Shown here: positions 7,042 to 16,315 of the stretch, piece after piece
Layout of the letters: each line of letters begins with the position of its first letter
Numbering within the stretch: position 1 is the first letter of the stretch
Source: Rathayibacter sp. VKM Ac-2804
Lineage (GTDB): Bacteria; Actinomycetota; Actinomycetes; Actinomycetales; Microbacteriaceae
DNA length: 64,000 bases
Assembly: GCF_009866655.1 (NCBI RefSeq)
Contig: NZ_CP047420.1
Span: forward strand, 1,302,001 to 1,366,000
Reading direction: 5' to 3'
Made by a program: the position numbers and the translations under genes
The notes under the pieces: model-generated
Databases searched by the model: none
The model's input: the letters and a program-made list of their open reading frames with translations, nothing else
What the model was told of the DNA's origin: nothing

Positions 7042-9504
7042 CTACTCGTTGTCGCCGCCCGTGGCCTCCGAGGCGTTGCCCGAGCGGGAGCCGGACCAGG
7101 TCCAGTTCGCGACCTCGGGGATGTCCTCGCCGTGCTCGCGGGTGTACGCGCGGGCACGGATCCGTGCGTCCTGCATCTCCTGGCGGAGGCCCGCCGCCTT
7201 CGCGCCGAGGCCGGGAGTGCGGTCGATGACGTCCATCACCAGCGAGTAGCGGTCGAGATCGTTCAGCATCACCATGTCGAACGGTGTGGTCGTCGTGCCG
7301 TTCTCCTTGTAGCCGCGGACGTGCAGGTTGCCGTGACCGGTGCGCTTGTAGGTCAGGCGGTGGATCAGCCACGGGTAGCCGTGATACGCGAAGATCACCG
7401 GGCGGTCGGGCGTGAAGACCGCGTCGAACTCGCGGTCGGACAGGCCGTGCGGGTGCTCGGACTCCGACATCAGCCGCATCAGGTCGACGACGTTGACGGT
7501 GCGGATCGCGAGGTCGGGCAGCGCCTCGCGGAGGATGCTGACGGCCGCGAGGGTCTCGAGGGTCGGGACGTCGCCGGCGCAGGCCAGCACGACGTCCGGC
7601 GACTCGCCGCGGCGCTCGCTGCTCGCCCACTCCAGGATGCCGAGGCCGCGGGTGCAGTGCGCCACCGCCTCCGCCATGGTGAGCCAGGCGGGGGCGGGCT
7701 GCTTGCCGGCGACGACGACATTGACGTAGTCGACGCTGCGGAGGCAGTGGTCGTAGACCGAGAGCAGCGTGTTGGCGTCGAACGGCAGGTAGACCCGCAC
7801 CACCTCCGGTTTCTTGTTGACCACGTGGTCGATGAAGCCGGGGTCCTGGTGGCTGAATCCGTTGTGGTCCTGGCGCCAGACGTGGCTGGAGAGCAGGTAG
7901 TTGAGGCTCGCGATCGGGCGGCGCCACTCGATGTCGCGGGTGCCGTCGAGCCACTTCGCGTGCTGGTTGAACATCGAGTCGATGATGTGGATGAAGGCCT
8001 CGTAGCAGGTGAAGAGCCCGTGGCGGCCGGTGAGCAGGTAGCCCTCCAGCCAGCCCTGGCACTGGTGCTCGGAGAGCACCTCCATCACGCGGCCGGCGCG
8101 GGCGAGGTGGTCGTCGAGCGGGCTGAGCTCGGCGTTCCACTGCTTGTCGGTCGCGGCGTAGACGCTCTGCAGGCGGTTGCTCGCGACCTCGTCGGGGCCG
8201 AAGATCCGGAAGTTCGTCGGGTTCTCGCGGATGACGTCGGCGAGCCACTCGCCGAGCACCTTCGTCGCCTCGGCGATGGTGCCGCCCGGCTCGTGCACGA
8301 CGACCTCGTAGCGGCGGAAGTCCGGCAGCCGGAGGGTCTGGCGGAGCAGGCCGCCGTTGGCGTGCGGCGTCGCGCTCATCCGCAGCTCGCCCTCGGGCGC
8401 GAGCGAACGGACGCGGTCGGCGATGCCGCCCTCCTCGGTGAAGAGCTCCTCGGGGCGGTAGGACCGGAGCCACTCCTCGAGCAGGCGGGTGTGCGCCTCG
8501 GTGTCGCGGGCGTTCGCGAGCGGCACCTGGTGGGCGCGGTAGGTGCCCTCGACCTGCACGCCGTCGATCTCCGCGGGGCAGGTCCAGCCCTTCGGGGTCT
8601 TCAGGATGATCATCGGCCAGGCGGGGCGGGAGAGGTCGCCCTCCGCGGCGCGCGCCTTGATCGCGGCGATGCGGTCGAGCACGGTGTCGAGCACCGCGGC
8701 GAAGCGCTCGTGCACCCGCATCGGGTCCTCGCCGTCGAAGCCGCCCTCGACGGTGAACGGCTCGTGGCCGTAGCCGCGCATCAGGCTCTCGAGCTCCTCG
8801 TGCGGGATGCGGGCGAGGACGGTCGGGTTGGCGATCTTGAAGCCGTTGAGGTGCAGGATCGGCAGCACGACGCCGTCGGTCGCGGGGTTCACGAACTTGT
8901 TGGAGTGCCAGCTGGTGGCGAGCGGGCCGGTCTCGGCCTCGCCGTCGCCGACCACGGCGGCGACCAGCAGGTCCGGGTTGTCGAACGCGGCGCCGTAGGC
9001 GTGGCTGAGCGAGTAGCCGAGCTCGCCACCCTCGTGGATGCTGCCGGGGGTCTCGGGGGCGGCGTGGCTCGGGATGCCGCCGGGGAAGCTGAACTGGCGG
9101 AAGAGGCGGCGCAGGCCGTCCTCGGTCTCGTCGATGTGCGAGTAGATCTCGCTGTAGGTGCCGTCGAGGTAGGCGTTGGCGACCATGCCCGGTCCGCCGT
9201 GGCCGGGGCCGGTGATGTAGAGGGTGGGCTGCGCGCGCTCGGTGATCGCGCGGTTGAGGTGCGCGTAGATCAGGTTGAGGCCGGGGGTCGTGCCCCAGTG
9301 GCCGAGCAGGCGCGGCTTGATGTGCTCCCTCGCGAGGGGCTCGCGCAGCAGCGGATTGGCGAGGAGGTAGATCTGGCCGACCGCGAGGTAGTTCGCGGCG
9401 CGCCACCAGGCGTCGATCGTGTCGAGGGTGGCGGGGTCGAGCGGACTGTCGTCGCGGGCGGCCCAGACGTGCTGAGCAGCGGCGGTGGTGAGGGATGCGG
9501 CCAT
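7042..9504 (-). CDS. xfp: Xylulose-5-P/fructose-6-P phosphoketolase
   Basis: An 820-residue thiamine-diphosphate enzyme that cleaves xylulose 5-phosphate (and usually fructose 6-phosphate) to acetyl phosphate plus glyceraldehyde 3-phosphate or erythrose 4-phosphate. Family hallmarks are [21 protein letters not shown], the ThDP-binding [19 protein letters not shown] and the C-terminal [25 protein letters not shown]. The length matches the family. It appears monocistronic; an acetate kinase or phosphotransacetylase gene is not in this window. It gives a phosphoketolase bypass from sugars to acetyl-phosphate. Confidence 0.96.
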   Translation of the reverse strand: MAASLTTAAAQHVWAARDDSPLDPATLDTIDAWWRAANYLAVGQIYLLANPLLREPLAREHIKPRLLGHWGTTPGLNLIYAHLNRAITERAQPTLYITGPGHGGPGMVANAYLDGTYSEIYSHIDETEDGLRRLFRQFSFPGGIPSHAAPETPGSIHEGGELGYSLSHAYGAAFDNPDLLVAAVVGDGEAETGPLATSWHSNKFVNPATDGVVLPILHLNGFKIANPTVLARIPHEELESLMRGYGHEPFTVEGGFDGEDPMRVHERFAAVLDTVLDRIAAIKARAAEGDLSRPAWPMIILKTPKGWTCPAEIDGVQVEGTYRAHQVPLANARDTEAHTRLLEEWLRSYRPEELFTEEGGIADRVRSLAPEGELRMSATPHANGGLLRQTLRLPDFRRYEVVVHEPGGTIAEATKVLGEWLADVIRENPTNFRIFGPDEVASNRLQSVYAATDKQWNAELSPLDDHLARAGRVMEVLSEHQCQGWLEGYLLTGRHGLFTCYEAFIHIIDSMFNQHAKWLDGTRDIEWRRPIASLNYLLSSHVWRQDHNGFSHQDPGFIDHVVNKKPEVVRVYLPFDANTLLSVYDHCLRSVDYVNVVVAGKQPAPAWLTMAEAVAHCTRGLGILEWASSERRGESPDVVLACAGDVPTLETLAAVSILREALPDLAIRTVNVVDLMRLMSESEHPHGLSDREFDAVFTPDRPVIFAYHGYPWLIHRLTYKRTGHGNLHVRGYKENGTTTTPFDMVMLNDLDRYSLVMDVIDRTPGLGAKAAGLRQEMQDARIRARAYTREHGEDIPEVANWTWSGSRSGNASEATGGDNE

Positions 9505-9584
9505 GCTGCAACGCTCCCAGGCGAGCGGGCGGGGCGGAAGGGCCTTGCGGGCGGCGGGGCGCCGTCGGCACGGGGCTGCTCGCC

Positions 9585-9655
9585 GCAGAACATCGGCTGA
9601 GAAGGGAGGGCATCGCTCCTCAGCGGAGGCCCCCCTCTCTCAGCTGTTGTTCTGC
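9585..9655 (-). terminator. Inverted repeat, terminator of the ABC operon
   Basis: GCAGAACA (9585-9592) is the reverse complement of 9648-9655, and the inner GCTGAGA...GGG pairs with CCC...TCTCAGC. The 71-nt structure lies just after the stop of the ABC permease (minus strand) and upstream of xfp, so it should end the GntR-ABC transcript. Confidence 0.6.
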
Positions 9656-9661
9656 AGCGGG

Positions 9662-10417
9662 TCAGCCGCGCGGGGTGGCCCGGCGGAGGATCAGGGCGCC
9701 GAGGACCGCGGACAGGGCTGTCGGGACGAGCAGCAGGGCGAAGGCGCCGGTGAAGCCGATGGCCTGGAAGGCGAGCCAGACGGAGTCCCAGCTCTCGGTG
9801 AGGGTGAACAGGGCGATCAGGCCGACGATCAGCGCGGCGAGGGCGAGGAAGAAGACGGTCATCCCCGTGGCCCGCCAGCGGACGTAGACCGCGGCGACCG
9901 CCGAGCCTGCGAAGAAGAAGAAGAGGAACAGGCTGAAGGTGGCGAAGGTCTGGGCGAGCCAGGAGACGTCGCCGTAGGCGGCGGCGCGGAACATGTAGCC
10001 GCCGAGCCCCCAGCCGTTCGTCGCCTGCTCGAGCGCGGACATCGTGGAGTAGAGGACGGTCCAGGCGGCGGACAGGCCGACGAAGGTCATCGCCGTGCCG
10101 AGGGAGTAGTCGCGGCGGGTCGAGCCGTAGCCCAGCGCGAGGGCGAAGGTGACGTTGGTGGCCTGGACGGCGACGACCAGCATGTAGATGAAGATGAAGG
10201 TCGTGCCGCCGGTGATCTGCACGCCGGAGTCGCCGCCGGCGGCCGGGACGCCGACCATCCGCAGCACGAGCAGCCAGATGATCAGGCTGCCGACGAAGAT
10301 CGCGCCGAGGATCGCGAGCGGAGTGACGAGCAGCGTCGCCGGGTTCGCGAGGTGCAGGCGGACGATGCTGAGCAGGCGGTGGCGCGCGACGGAGCGCTGC
10401 GGGGCGAGGGCGGTCAT
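9662..10417 (-). CDS. ABC transporter permease (YtrA-operon type)
   Basis: A 251-residue polytopic membrane protein with about six hydrophobic segments (around 35-60, 80-105, 110-130, 160-180, 190-210 and 218-243). The ATG overlaps the stop of the ATPase gene, and the GntR regulator, ATPase and permease form one operon. It is most likely the membrane half of an exporter that responds to cell-envelope stress or an antimicrobial; the substrate is unknown. The family is clear from context, not from a signature motif. Confidence 0.85.
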   Translation of the reverse strand: MTALAPQRSVARHRLLSIVRLHLANPATLLVTPLAILGAIFVGSLIIWLLVLRMVGVPAAGGDSGVQITGGTTFIFIYMLVVAVQATNVTFALALGYGSTRRDYSLGTAMTFVGLSAAWTVLYSTMSALEQATNGWGLGGYMFRAAAYGDVSWLAQTFATFSLFLFFFFAGSAVAAVYVRWRATGMTVFFLALAALIVGLIALFTLTESWDSVWLAFQAIGFTGAFALLLVPTALSAVLGALILRRATPRG

Positions 10418-11289
10418 GAGGCGGCCTTTCCGGTGGTCAGCTGGACGACGAGCTGCTGGAGCGAGACGGGCTCGAGCTCGAGGCCGCGGTGGCGGGCTTC
10501 GTCGCGGTCGGCGGTGCCGAGGTGGGGGAGCGTCGCGGTGGCGAGGCCGCCGACTCCGCTGCGGGAGAGGACCTCGCGGCCCTCGGTGAAGGAGTCGACC
10601 GCGGCACGGCTGCCGGTGACGGTCGCGGCGGCTCCGCGGAGCTCCTCGGTGTCGCTGTCGACGAGGAGGCGGCCGTCGTCGATGACGAGGACGTGCTCGA
10701 GGAGGCTGCTGACCTCGTCGATCAGATGGGTGGAGAGGACGACGGTGCGCGGGTGCTCGCCGAAGTCGGCGAGCAGGCGGTCGTAGAAGAGCTGCCGGGC
10801 GACGGCGTCGAGGCCGAGGTACGGCTCGTCGAAGAAGGTCAGCGGGGCGCGGGAGGCGAGGCCGACGATGACGCCGATCGCGGAGAGCTGGCCGCGGCTG
10901 AGCTTCTTGACGCGGCGATCGAGCGGGAGGCGGAAGTCGACGATGAGCTCTTGGGCGAACTCCTCGTCCCAGCCCTCGAAGAACCAGCGGGCGCTGCGGA
11001 GGACGTGCGTGACCTTGAAGTCCTCCGGGTACTTCTGGCTCTCCTTGATGAAGCAGGTGCGGGAGAGGACGGCGGCGTTCTCGACGGGCGTCTCGCCGAA
11101 GACGCGGATGCTGCCGGTGCTGGCGAACTCCTGGCCGGTGAGCAGCGACATCAGGGTGGTCTTGCCGGCGCCGTTGCGGCCGAGGAGGCCGTGGATCCGG
11201 TTCTCCTCGAGGGTGAAGCTGACGTCGGAGACGGCGTGCATGCTGCCGTAGTGCTTGCTGAGGCCGGCGACCTCGATGACCGCGCTCAT
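10414..11289 (-). CDS. ABC transporter ATP-binding protein
   Basis: A 291-residue ATPase. Visible motifs are Walker A GRNGAGKT (about 36-43), signature LSRGQLSA, Walker B LTFFDEPYLGLD and the H-loop STHL. The C-terminal ~80 residues are a family-specific extension. It is co-translated with the GntR regulator upstream (4-nt overlap) and the permease downstream. It powers export with the permease; YtrA-type regulators control similar ABC genes in other Gram-positive bacteria. Confidence 0.92.
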   Translation of the reverse strand: MSAVIEVAGLSKHYGSMHAVSDVSFTLEENRIHGLLGRNGAGKTTLMSLLTGQEFASTGSIRVFGETPVENAAVLSRTCFIKESQKYPEDFKVTHVLRSARWFFEGWDEEFAQELIVDFRLPLDRRVKKLSRGQLSAIGVIVGLASRAPLTFFDEPYLGLDAVARQLFYDRLLADFGEHPRTVVLSTHLIDEVSSLLEHVLVIDDGRLLVDSDTEELRGAAATVTGSRAAVDSFTEGREVLSRSGVGGLATATLPHLGTADRDEARHRGLELEPVSLQQLVVQLTTGKAAS

Positions 11290-11648
11290 CGCGATCCCCC
11301 TTCGATGTCGGTGATCATGGCGGTGAGCTGCTCGCGGGTGAGGCCGAGCTTGGCGGCCTCCGCGAGGAGCGGTGCGACGAACTGCTCGCGGAACTGCGTG
11401 CGGCGCTTCTCGACCAGGCGGTCGCGCGCTCCCTCGGCGACGAACATGCCGATCCCCCTCTTCTTGTACAGGACGCCCTCGTCGACGAGCAGGTTCACGC
11501 CCTTGCCGGCCGTGGCCGGGTTGATGCGGTGGAACGCGGCGAACTCGTTCGTCGACGGGACCTGGTCCTCCTCGGGCAGCGCGCCCGCGATGATGTCGTT
11601 CTCGATCTGCTCGGCGATCTGCAGGAAGATCGGGCGGGAGTCGTCCAT
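11286..11648 (-). CDS. GntR-family regulator, YtrA subfamily
   Basis: A 120-residue protein with an N-terminal winged helix (PIFLQIAEQIENDIIAGALPEEDQVPSTNEFAAFHRINPATA) and a short helical dimerisation tail instead of a large effector domain, which is the YtrA pattern. It is the first gene of the ABC operon and probably represses it. A 9-bp inverted repeat immediately upstream (11686-11715) is the expected operator. Confidence 0.9.
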   Translation of the reverse strand: MDDSRPIFLQIAEQIENDIIAGALPEEDQVPSTNEFAAFHRINPATAGKGVNLLVDEGVLYKKRGIGMFVAEGARDRLVEKRRTQFREQFVAPLLAEAAKLGLTREQLTAMITDIEGGSR

Positions 11649-11685
11649 GGGGCTCCTTCCCTCGGTCTCGGGTGGTTCGTGGTGT

Positions 11686-11737
11686 GTTGGTTAGTTGGTG
11701 CAGTAGCTAACCAACCATGCGCTTTATACCGTGTCAA
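11686..11737 (-). promoter_or_regulatory. GntR operator and promoter of the ABC operon
   Basis: GTTGGTTAG (11686-11694) and CTAACCAAC (11707-11715) are a perfect inverted repeat with a 12-nt spacer. On the minus strand TTGACA (11732-11737) lies upstream of it, so the palindrome overlaps the region expected for the -10. This arrangement fits autorepression by the GntR protein 38 nt downstream. Confidence 0.65.
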
Positions 11738-11777
11738 GGGCGACGGCTCCGGGCGATCGGTACACTGGACGACACCG

Positions 11778-11852
11778 GCCTCTGTAGCTCAATGGAAGAG
11801 CGACTCCGTCCTAAGGAGCAGGTTGGGGGTTCGAGTCCCTCCAGGGGCACCA
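11778..11852 (+). tRNA. tRNA-Arg (anticodon CCT)
   Basis: A full cloverleaf can be drawn. Acceptor GCCTCTG pairs with CAGGGGC; the D stem is GCTC/GAGC; the anticodon arm has loop GTCCTAA with anticodon CCT; the T arm is GGGGG-TTCGAGT-CCCTC; discriminator A and an encoded CCA (11850-11852) follow. It reads AGG codons. It borders the accessory-looking 12-16 kb segment. Confidence 0.95.
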
Positions 11853-12074
11853 CTGCTCTTCTTTCGGCGATGTGCGTCCGGTCGTCCGGCGGCCCCCCGC
11901 CCGTCGGCTCGCCCTTTGCGTTCGTGGCGCTCAGGCGGCCACGGTCGATCTGGCAGCGTGAGGCGACGCCGTGCGCCAGTCCGGCGTACCTGAGGGAAGC
12001 TCGCCTACTGTCGTCCGCAGAGACAGCGGGTTCCTCGGTCAGTGGTGCGCCGTCCGCGGTCGGCGGAGGTGCGG

Positions 12075-13571
12075 ATGCGCTGGACGGGGTGCGGCAGGAG
12101 TCGGCGGGCGTGCGGTGGGCGTCTCGCGTGGCTCCGGTCGCCGATCGTCCCTCTCGCGCTCCTCGCATTCGCGGTGTACTCGGTCTACTCGATCTCCCGG
12201 GCCGACCAGCTGCTCACGGCGGGGTACGACCTCGGCATCTTCGACCAGGGGGTGCGGGCGTACTCGCAGTTCCGTCCGCCGCTCTCGCCGCTGAAGGGCG
12301 ATGACTTCACCCTGCTCGGCGACCATTTCCATCCGATCCTCGTCGTCCTCGCTCCGCTGTACTGGATCTGGGACGACGCGCGGGTGCTGCTCGTGGCGCA
12401 GGCCGCGCTGGTCGCCGGTTCCTCCGTCTTCGTCTGGCGCGTCGCGCGCCGGCGTGTGGGAGTGGGGGCGAGCTGCCTGCTGGCCGTCGGGTATCTCCTC
12501 GGCCGCCCGCTGCAGTCGCTGGCCGACTTCGATTTCCACGAGGTCGCATTCGCGGTGCCGGTCCTCGCCTGGGCGGTCGACGCCTTCGACAGGAGGAGTG
12601 ATCGACAGCTCGTCGCGGCGTCGGCGGTCCTCCTCCTGATCCGGGAGGACATGGGGGCGGTGGTGCTGATCCTCGGCCTGCTGCGAGTGGCGAGGAGACC
12701 CAGGATCGTCGGGGTGCTGCTGGCGTGTCTGGGGGCAGCGGCGTTCGCGGTCGTCGTCGGGGTGGCGATCCCCTCGATCGGCGGACGCGGGTACGCCTAC
12801 TGGGACTACGGAGCGCTCGGAGCCGACGGGGGCGAGGTGGTCCGGACGATGCTCGGGCGGCCGTGGATCGCGATCGGGCTCTTCTTCACGCCGATCGTGA
12901 AGACGATGACGCTTCTGGGGCTGCTCTCACCCCTCCTCCTGCTTCCGCTGCTCTCGCCGGTGTCGCTGCTCGCGCTGCCGCTCCTGGCCGAGAGGTTCCT
13001 CTCCGACCGGCCCGCGCTCTGGACGAGCGGGTTCCACTACGACGCGCCCGTCTGGGTCGTGCTGGTCCTGGGCGCTGTCGACGGCGGGGGGCGGCTTCTG
13101 CGGCGGCTTCCGTCCTCCGTGTGGAGAGCTCGGGTGGCGCTGGTCGTCGGCGCGGTCGTCTGTGCCGTGCCGGTGATCGGGACGATCGTGTGCCACGACG
13201 ACGAGGTTCTCCCGCTGGCGCGGATGGTCACCGGGGAGGCGTGGTCGCGGACGGCGCACCGGAGAGATCAGGTCGCTGCGGTCGAGAGGGTGCCGGCGAG
13301 CACGTGCGTCGCGGCCGACGACCGGCTCGCGCCGCTGCTGACGCGGAGCAACCGGGTGTCGCTGCCTGGCGTCCTCAGCCGGCCGCCCGACTTCGTCCTC
13401 CTGGACCTGAGCCAGGAGGAAGCGGGATCGGTGCGCGGGCTGGAGCTGCGGACGACCACCATCCGCGACGACGCGCTGGCGGACGGGTATCGCGTCGTCG
13501 CGAGGTTCGGCGAGGTGGAAGTCCTCGAATCGGCCGAGTACCGGGCGCCGTCAACTGAGTGCGCCCGCTGA
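12075..13571 (+). CDS. DUF2079 polytopic membrane protein
   Basis: A 498-residue protein; the ATG at 12075 has GGAGG five nt upstream, whereas an earlier in-frame GTG at 12042 has none. It has many hydrophobic helices and the DUF2079 hallmarks YDLGIFDQGVRAYSQF, LLGDHFHPILVVLAPLYW, DFDFHEVAFAVP and FHYDAPVWVVL. The family resembles GT-C type glycosyltransferases in topology, with acidic loop residues; no substrate is known. It lies 222 nt after the tRNA and is convergent with the lipoprotein array. Confidence 0.88.
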   Translation: MRWTGCGRSRRACGGRLAWLRSPIVPLALLAFAVYSVYSISRADQLLTAGYDLGIFDQGVRAYSQFRPPLSPLKGDDFTLLGDHFHPILVVLAPLYWIWDDARVLLVAQAALVAGSSVFVWRVARRRVGVGASCLLAVGYLLGRPLQSLADFDFHEVAFAVPVLAWAVDAFDRRSDRQLVAASAVLLLIREDMGAVVLILGLLRVARRPRIVGVLLACLGAAAFAVVVGVAIPSIGGRGYAYWDYGALGADGGEVVRTMLGRPWIAIGLFFTPIVKTMTLLGLLSPLLLLPLLSPVSLLALPLLAERFLSDRPALWTSGFHYDAPVWVVLVLGAVDGGGRLLRRLPSSVWRARVALVVGAVVCAVPVIGTIVCHDDEVLPLARMVTGEAWSRTAHRRDQVAAVERVPASTCVAADDRLAPLLTRSNRVSLPGVLSRPPDFVLLDLSQEEAGSVRGLELRTTTIRDDALADGYRVVARFGEVEVLESAEYRAPSTECAR

Positions 13572-13629
13572 CGCGTGGGGGCACCCGGCGCTGCCCGTGT
13601 CGGGTGAGGCCGATTCGTCGGCAGCCCGG

Positions 13630-14184
13630 TCACTCGTCGACTTTGTAGCCGGCGATCTGGTCGACGGTCACTAGGTGGTAGGTGTCGAGCTGCTCCTCGA
13701 CGCCGTCGGGGCACTGTCCGTCGACGACGCGGACCCTCTTCGAACCGAGTTCACCGAGATAGCGGATGCAGAGGAGAACGCTCGCCGACCTCGAGCCGAA
13801 GATCTCCCCTGAGGAGGAGCCTTCGATGATGATGAGCGCGTCTGCGGTGATATCGGTCTTCGTCACACCCTGCTCGATGCCGATGATCCAGTTCCCGCCC
13901 CAGTTGATGTTCTGTTCATCGTCCTTCCACAGGCGGGCTTCTCCTGTCTCCGTTGAGGAGTAGTGCCCGACCTGGTCTTCGACGCCTGGAACGTCACTCC
14001 GAGCTTTGAAGATACGGCCGAGGTATTCACCGAGGAGCTGCACGCGCACAGCAGCTCTGTAGTAGACGAAGTCCTCGACCTCGCTCGATGCGCAAGCGCT
14101 GAGCCCGAAGAGGGTTGCGACGGTGACCGCCGCGGAGACGGTTCTTCGCCAGCGTTCCGCTCGTCGTGACTTCCGATCGGTCAC
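13630..14184 (-). CDS. Orphan lipoprotein, intact copy of a tandem family
   Basis: A 184-residue protein with a signal peptide ending in a lipobox (LSAC, about 27-30). The mature part carries EVEDFVYYRAAVRVQLLGEYLGRIF, WGGNWIIGIEQG, DITADALIII and a C-terminal CIRYLGELGSKRVRVVDGQCPDGVEEQL with two Cys. I recognise no family. It overlaps the preceding paralogue (GTGA), so the copies form one transcript. It is probably anchored on the outer face of the membrane. Confidence 0.8.
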   Translation of the reverse strand: MTDRKSRRAERWRRTVSAAVTVATLFGLSACASSEVEDFVYYRAAVRVQLLGEYLGRIFKARSDVPGVEDQVGHYSSTETGEARLWKDDEQNINWGGNWIIGIEQGVTKTDITADALIIIEGSSSGEIFGSRSASVLLCIRYLGELGSKRVRVVDGQCPDGVEEQLDTYHLVTVDQIAGYKVDE

Positions 14185-15038
14185 TCGTCGACCTCGTAGT
14201 CGGCGAGCTGGTCGACGGTCACTCGATGGAAGGAGCTGAGCTGCTCCTCGACGCCGTCAGGGCAGTATCCGTCGACGACCTCCACCTTCTTCGAACCCAG
14301 CTCCCCGAGGTAGCGGACGCAGAGTAGGACACTTGCGGGTTCCCTTGAGAAGGGCCCGCCCGATAACTTGCCGGGGATGGTGATGAGCGCGTCCGCGGTG
14401 ATGTCGGCGCTCGCTGCGAAATAGTCGAGGCCGGTGATCCAGTTGCCGCCGAAGGAGATGTTCGACTCTCCCTTCACCCAGAGATACGCTCCGCCGTACG
14501 CGGACTCAGCTTCGTTCTCCACCTGCTTCTCGACGCCCGCCAACGCATTCTGCTCGGCGAAGACCTTTCCCATGTAGTCACCGAGATGATCCACGCGATA
14601 AGCGGCGCTGAGATAGACGAAGTCTTCGACTTCCGTTGAGGTACAGGCTGATAGGGCGAGGAGAGTGGCGACACCAATAGACGAAGCCGCGATGGTGATC
14701 AGGGCGTCAGCGACGATGTGGGTCTCCGATGAGCCCTGGTCGATGCCTGTGATCCAGTTCCCGCCCCACGCGGCGTGCTGTTCGGTGTCGTCCCAGAGTC
14801 GGGCACGGGGGACCTCTGCTTCTGATTCGCGCCTGAGTTGCAGTTCGACGCCAGCGAAGTCGCTCTGTTCGGCGTAGACGTCGCCGAGGTACTCAGCGAC
14901 GGTATGGACTCGGCGCGCTGCTCTGCCGAAGACGAAGTCGTCGATCTCGGTCGGTGCGCAGCCGGCGATGAGGAGCAACACACTCCCGACGGCGGTCGCG
15001 CTTGCGATCCTGCGTCGAAGCGGTGCTCTTCGATCCAT
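14181..15038 (-). CDS. Fused double lipoprotein of the same family
   Basis: A 285-residue protein built from two paralogues. Unit 1 has a signal with lipobox Cys27 (LLIAGC), then IDDFVFGRAARRVHTVAEYLGDVY, WGGNWITGIDQG and VADALITI. At about residue 117 it runs straight into the second half of another signal peptide (IGVATLLALSAC, Cys132), followed by a full mature unit. Unit 1 has therefore lost its C-terminal ~55 residues and unit 2 its signal N-terminus, as expected from an in-frame deletion between tandem copies. The ATG at 15038 is chosen because it starts the signal; the frame is open to 15227 and beyond. Confidence 0.65.
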   Translation of the reverse strand: MDRRAPLRRRIASATAVGSVLLLIAGCAPTEIDDFVFGRAARRVHTVAEYLGDVYAEQSDFAGVELQLRRESEAEVPRARLWDDTEQHAAWGGNWITGIDQGSSETHIVADALITIAASSIGVATLLALSACTSTEVEDFVYLSAAYRVDHLGDYMGKVFAEQNALAGVEKQVENEAESAYGGAYLWVKGESNISFGGNWITGLDYFAASADITADALITIPGKLSGGPFSREPASVLLCVRYLGELGSKKVEVVDGYCPDGVEEQLSSFHRVTVDQLADYEVDE

Positions 15039-15044
15039 CGGCCG

Positions 15045-15227
15045 TGGTACTTCTCGCGTCATCGCCTCCGCGGAGATGTCGTCGACGCCGTCGCCGTCGT
15101 GGGTCACGTTCGAGAGCGAGACCTTCGGAGTACCGGCGAAGTCCCAGCCGATGGAGGTCGATCCTGCCGAGGTACTGGCCCAGGGTGGACCGGACGCCCG
15201 GCGCGAGGGATGCGAGAGGACGCGCAT
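15045..15227 (-). pseudogene. Remnant of a third lipoprotein copy
   Basis: The minus strand has a good ribosome-binding site (AGGAG) before an ATG at 15225-15227. Family motifs survive in different frames: VRSTLGQYLGRI (15159-15195) resembles the LLGEYLGRIF block, and GVDDISAEAMT (about 15057-15090) resembles SADITADALIT. The segment between them is much shorter than in the intact copy, and a frame change is needed to join them. The open frame from 15227 may still be translated as an N-terminal extension of the fused lipoprotein. Confidence 0.45.
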
Positions 15228-15713
15228 CGAGATCTCCTGATCGATCGGCCGGCCGAGATGCGGCGATTCGGCAAGGGTCCGGCGCGCGACCAGGGGTACG
15301 GAAGGGAACGGGAGAGCGCCTGAGGGGAACTGCAAGAAGCACGGTGCCACGCGGTGGTGTCGCGGGGATCATTCGAGGCGGAAATGCATCACTGTGGCAG
15401 TTCGCCGCAGTATTGGCGGATTTCGTCGAATCTGTCGTCCGTCGACGAGATTCAGGGTCTCCCTGCGCGGGCGCTCCTTGCTTCCGGGTCGCGGAGGAGG
15501 TGGCGTTGATCGTCGATCGAAATGCACATCGGCTGCCAGAACATTGATCGGCGCCGCTTCTGCGATGATCGGGCACCATCGGATGTACGGTGTCCGCACC
15601 ACGCAGAGTCCGCTCACAGTGCCGTTCGCGCTCGACGCGATGTCGAGCTCCTGGCGGCGTGCGGGCACGATCAAAGTGGCCGAATAGTCACTGGCAGACT
15701 TCCGGGAGCTTCG
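15228..15713. other. Intergenic stretch without a supported gene
   Basis: About 486 nt of lower-GC sequence than its neighbours. Short frames exist on both strands (for example minus 15369-15674), but none has a ribosome-binding site with family-like content. It must contain the promoters of the lipoprotein operon (-) and the exported protein (+). I see no repeat or RNA gene. Confidence 0.5.
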
Positions 15714-16244
15714 ATGTCAATCGCGAAACGAATCATTGCTGTCTTCGGCATAGCAGGCGTTCTCGTGGCGTGTGCCGTCGCCGGTGTTCAGGTCGCCTTT
15801 GCCGGCCAGCAGGCGACTGGCGCGCGGTCCAGCGAGACCGTGAATCGCGTACCAAGGGCTGTTGCTGAGGACGAATCGGCTCCTGCTCCGAACGTCGCGC
15901 ATCCTCCGGCAGCAGCGAGCAGCGCAAGCGCGGAGGACGGCGTGCCCCACTACGACGCCTCCAGTGACATCTCGCTGATCGCCTACCCCACGTCGTTCGA
16001 CTCCGTCGAACTGGCGGCTGCGCGGGAGTGGGTCGAAGTTCAGTCCGAGACGGCGGGGTGCATGCGCGACAAGGGGTTCGATTACGACTTCGTGCTCTGG
16101 TGGGATCGACCGCTCTCTCAGAACGGAGAGGGTCTGCCCTCGTCCGACGAGAAGTACGGCTCGCCGGAATTCGAGGCGCTCTACGGCGACGTGAGCAGCG
16201 GCGCGGGTTGTCGCGGACAAGTCCTCGCGAGGAGAGACGGGTAG
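15714..16244 (+). CDS. Orphan exported protein, possible lipoprotein
   Basis: A 176-residue protein with GGGAG five nt before the ATG. The N-terminus is a signal peptide (MSIAKRIIAVFGIAGVLVAC) with a lipobox-like LVAC at 17-20, although the hydrophobic stretch continues. Next comes an Ala/Pro/Ser-rich linker (about 38-80), then a compact domain with REWVEVQSETAGCMRDKGFDYDF and a second Cys in GAGCRGQ. Cys-pair domains of this type occur in actinobacterial secreted proteins of unknown role. It belongs to the accessory 12-16 kb segment. Confidence 0.72.
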   Translation: MSIAKRIIAVFGIAGVLVACAVAGVQVAFAGQQATGARSSETVNRVPRAVAEDESAPAPNVAHPPAAASSASAEDGVPHYDASSDISLIAYPTSFDSVELAAAREWVEVQSETAGCMRDKGFDYDFVLWWDRPLSQNGEGLPSSDEKYGSPEFEALYGDVSSGAGCRGQVLARRDG

Positions 16245-16315
16245 GAAGAGAACATCCGCGACCGGTTTGTGCGATGTCCCTGCAGCCGCGAGCGAAGTGG
16301 CGAGGGAGGGGGCTT

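Noticed and set aside
6458..9613. 1051-codon minus-strand frame over xfp
   Set aside because: Pro/Arg-rich out-of-frame shadow of the phosphoketolase, which has all family motifs in its own frame.
15369..15674. 101-codon minus-strand frame in the accessory gap
   Set aside because: No ribosome-binding site, no domain, and its composition resembles noncoding sequence.
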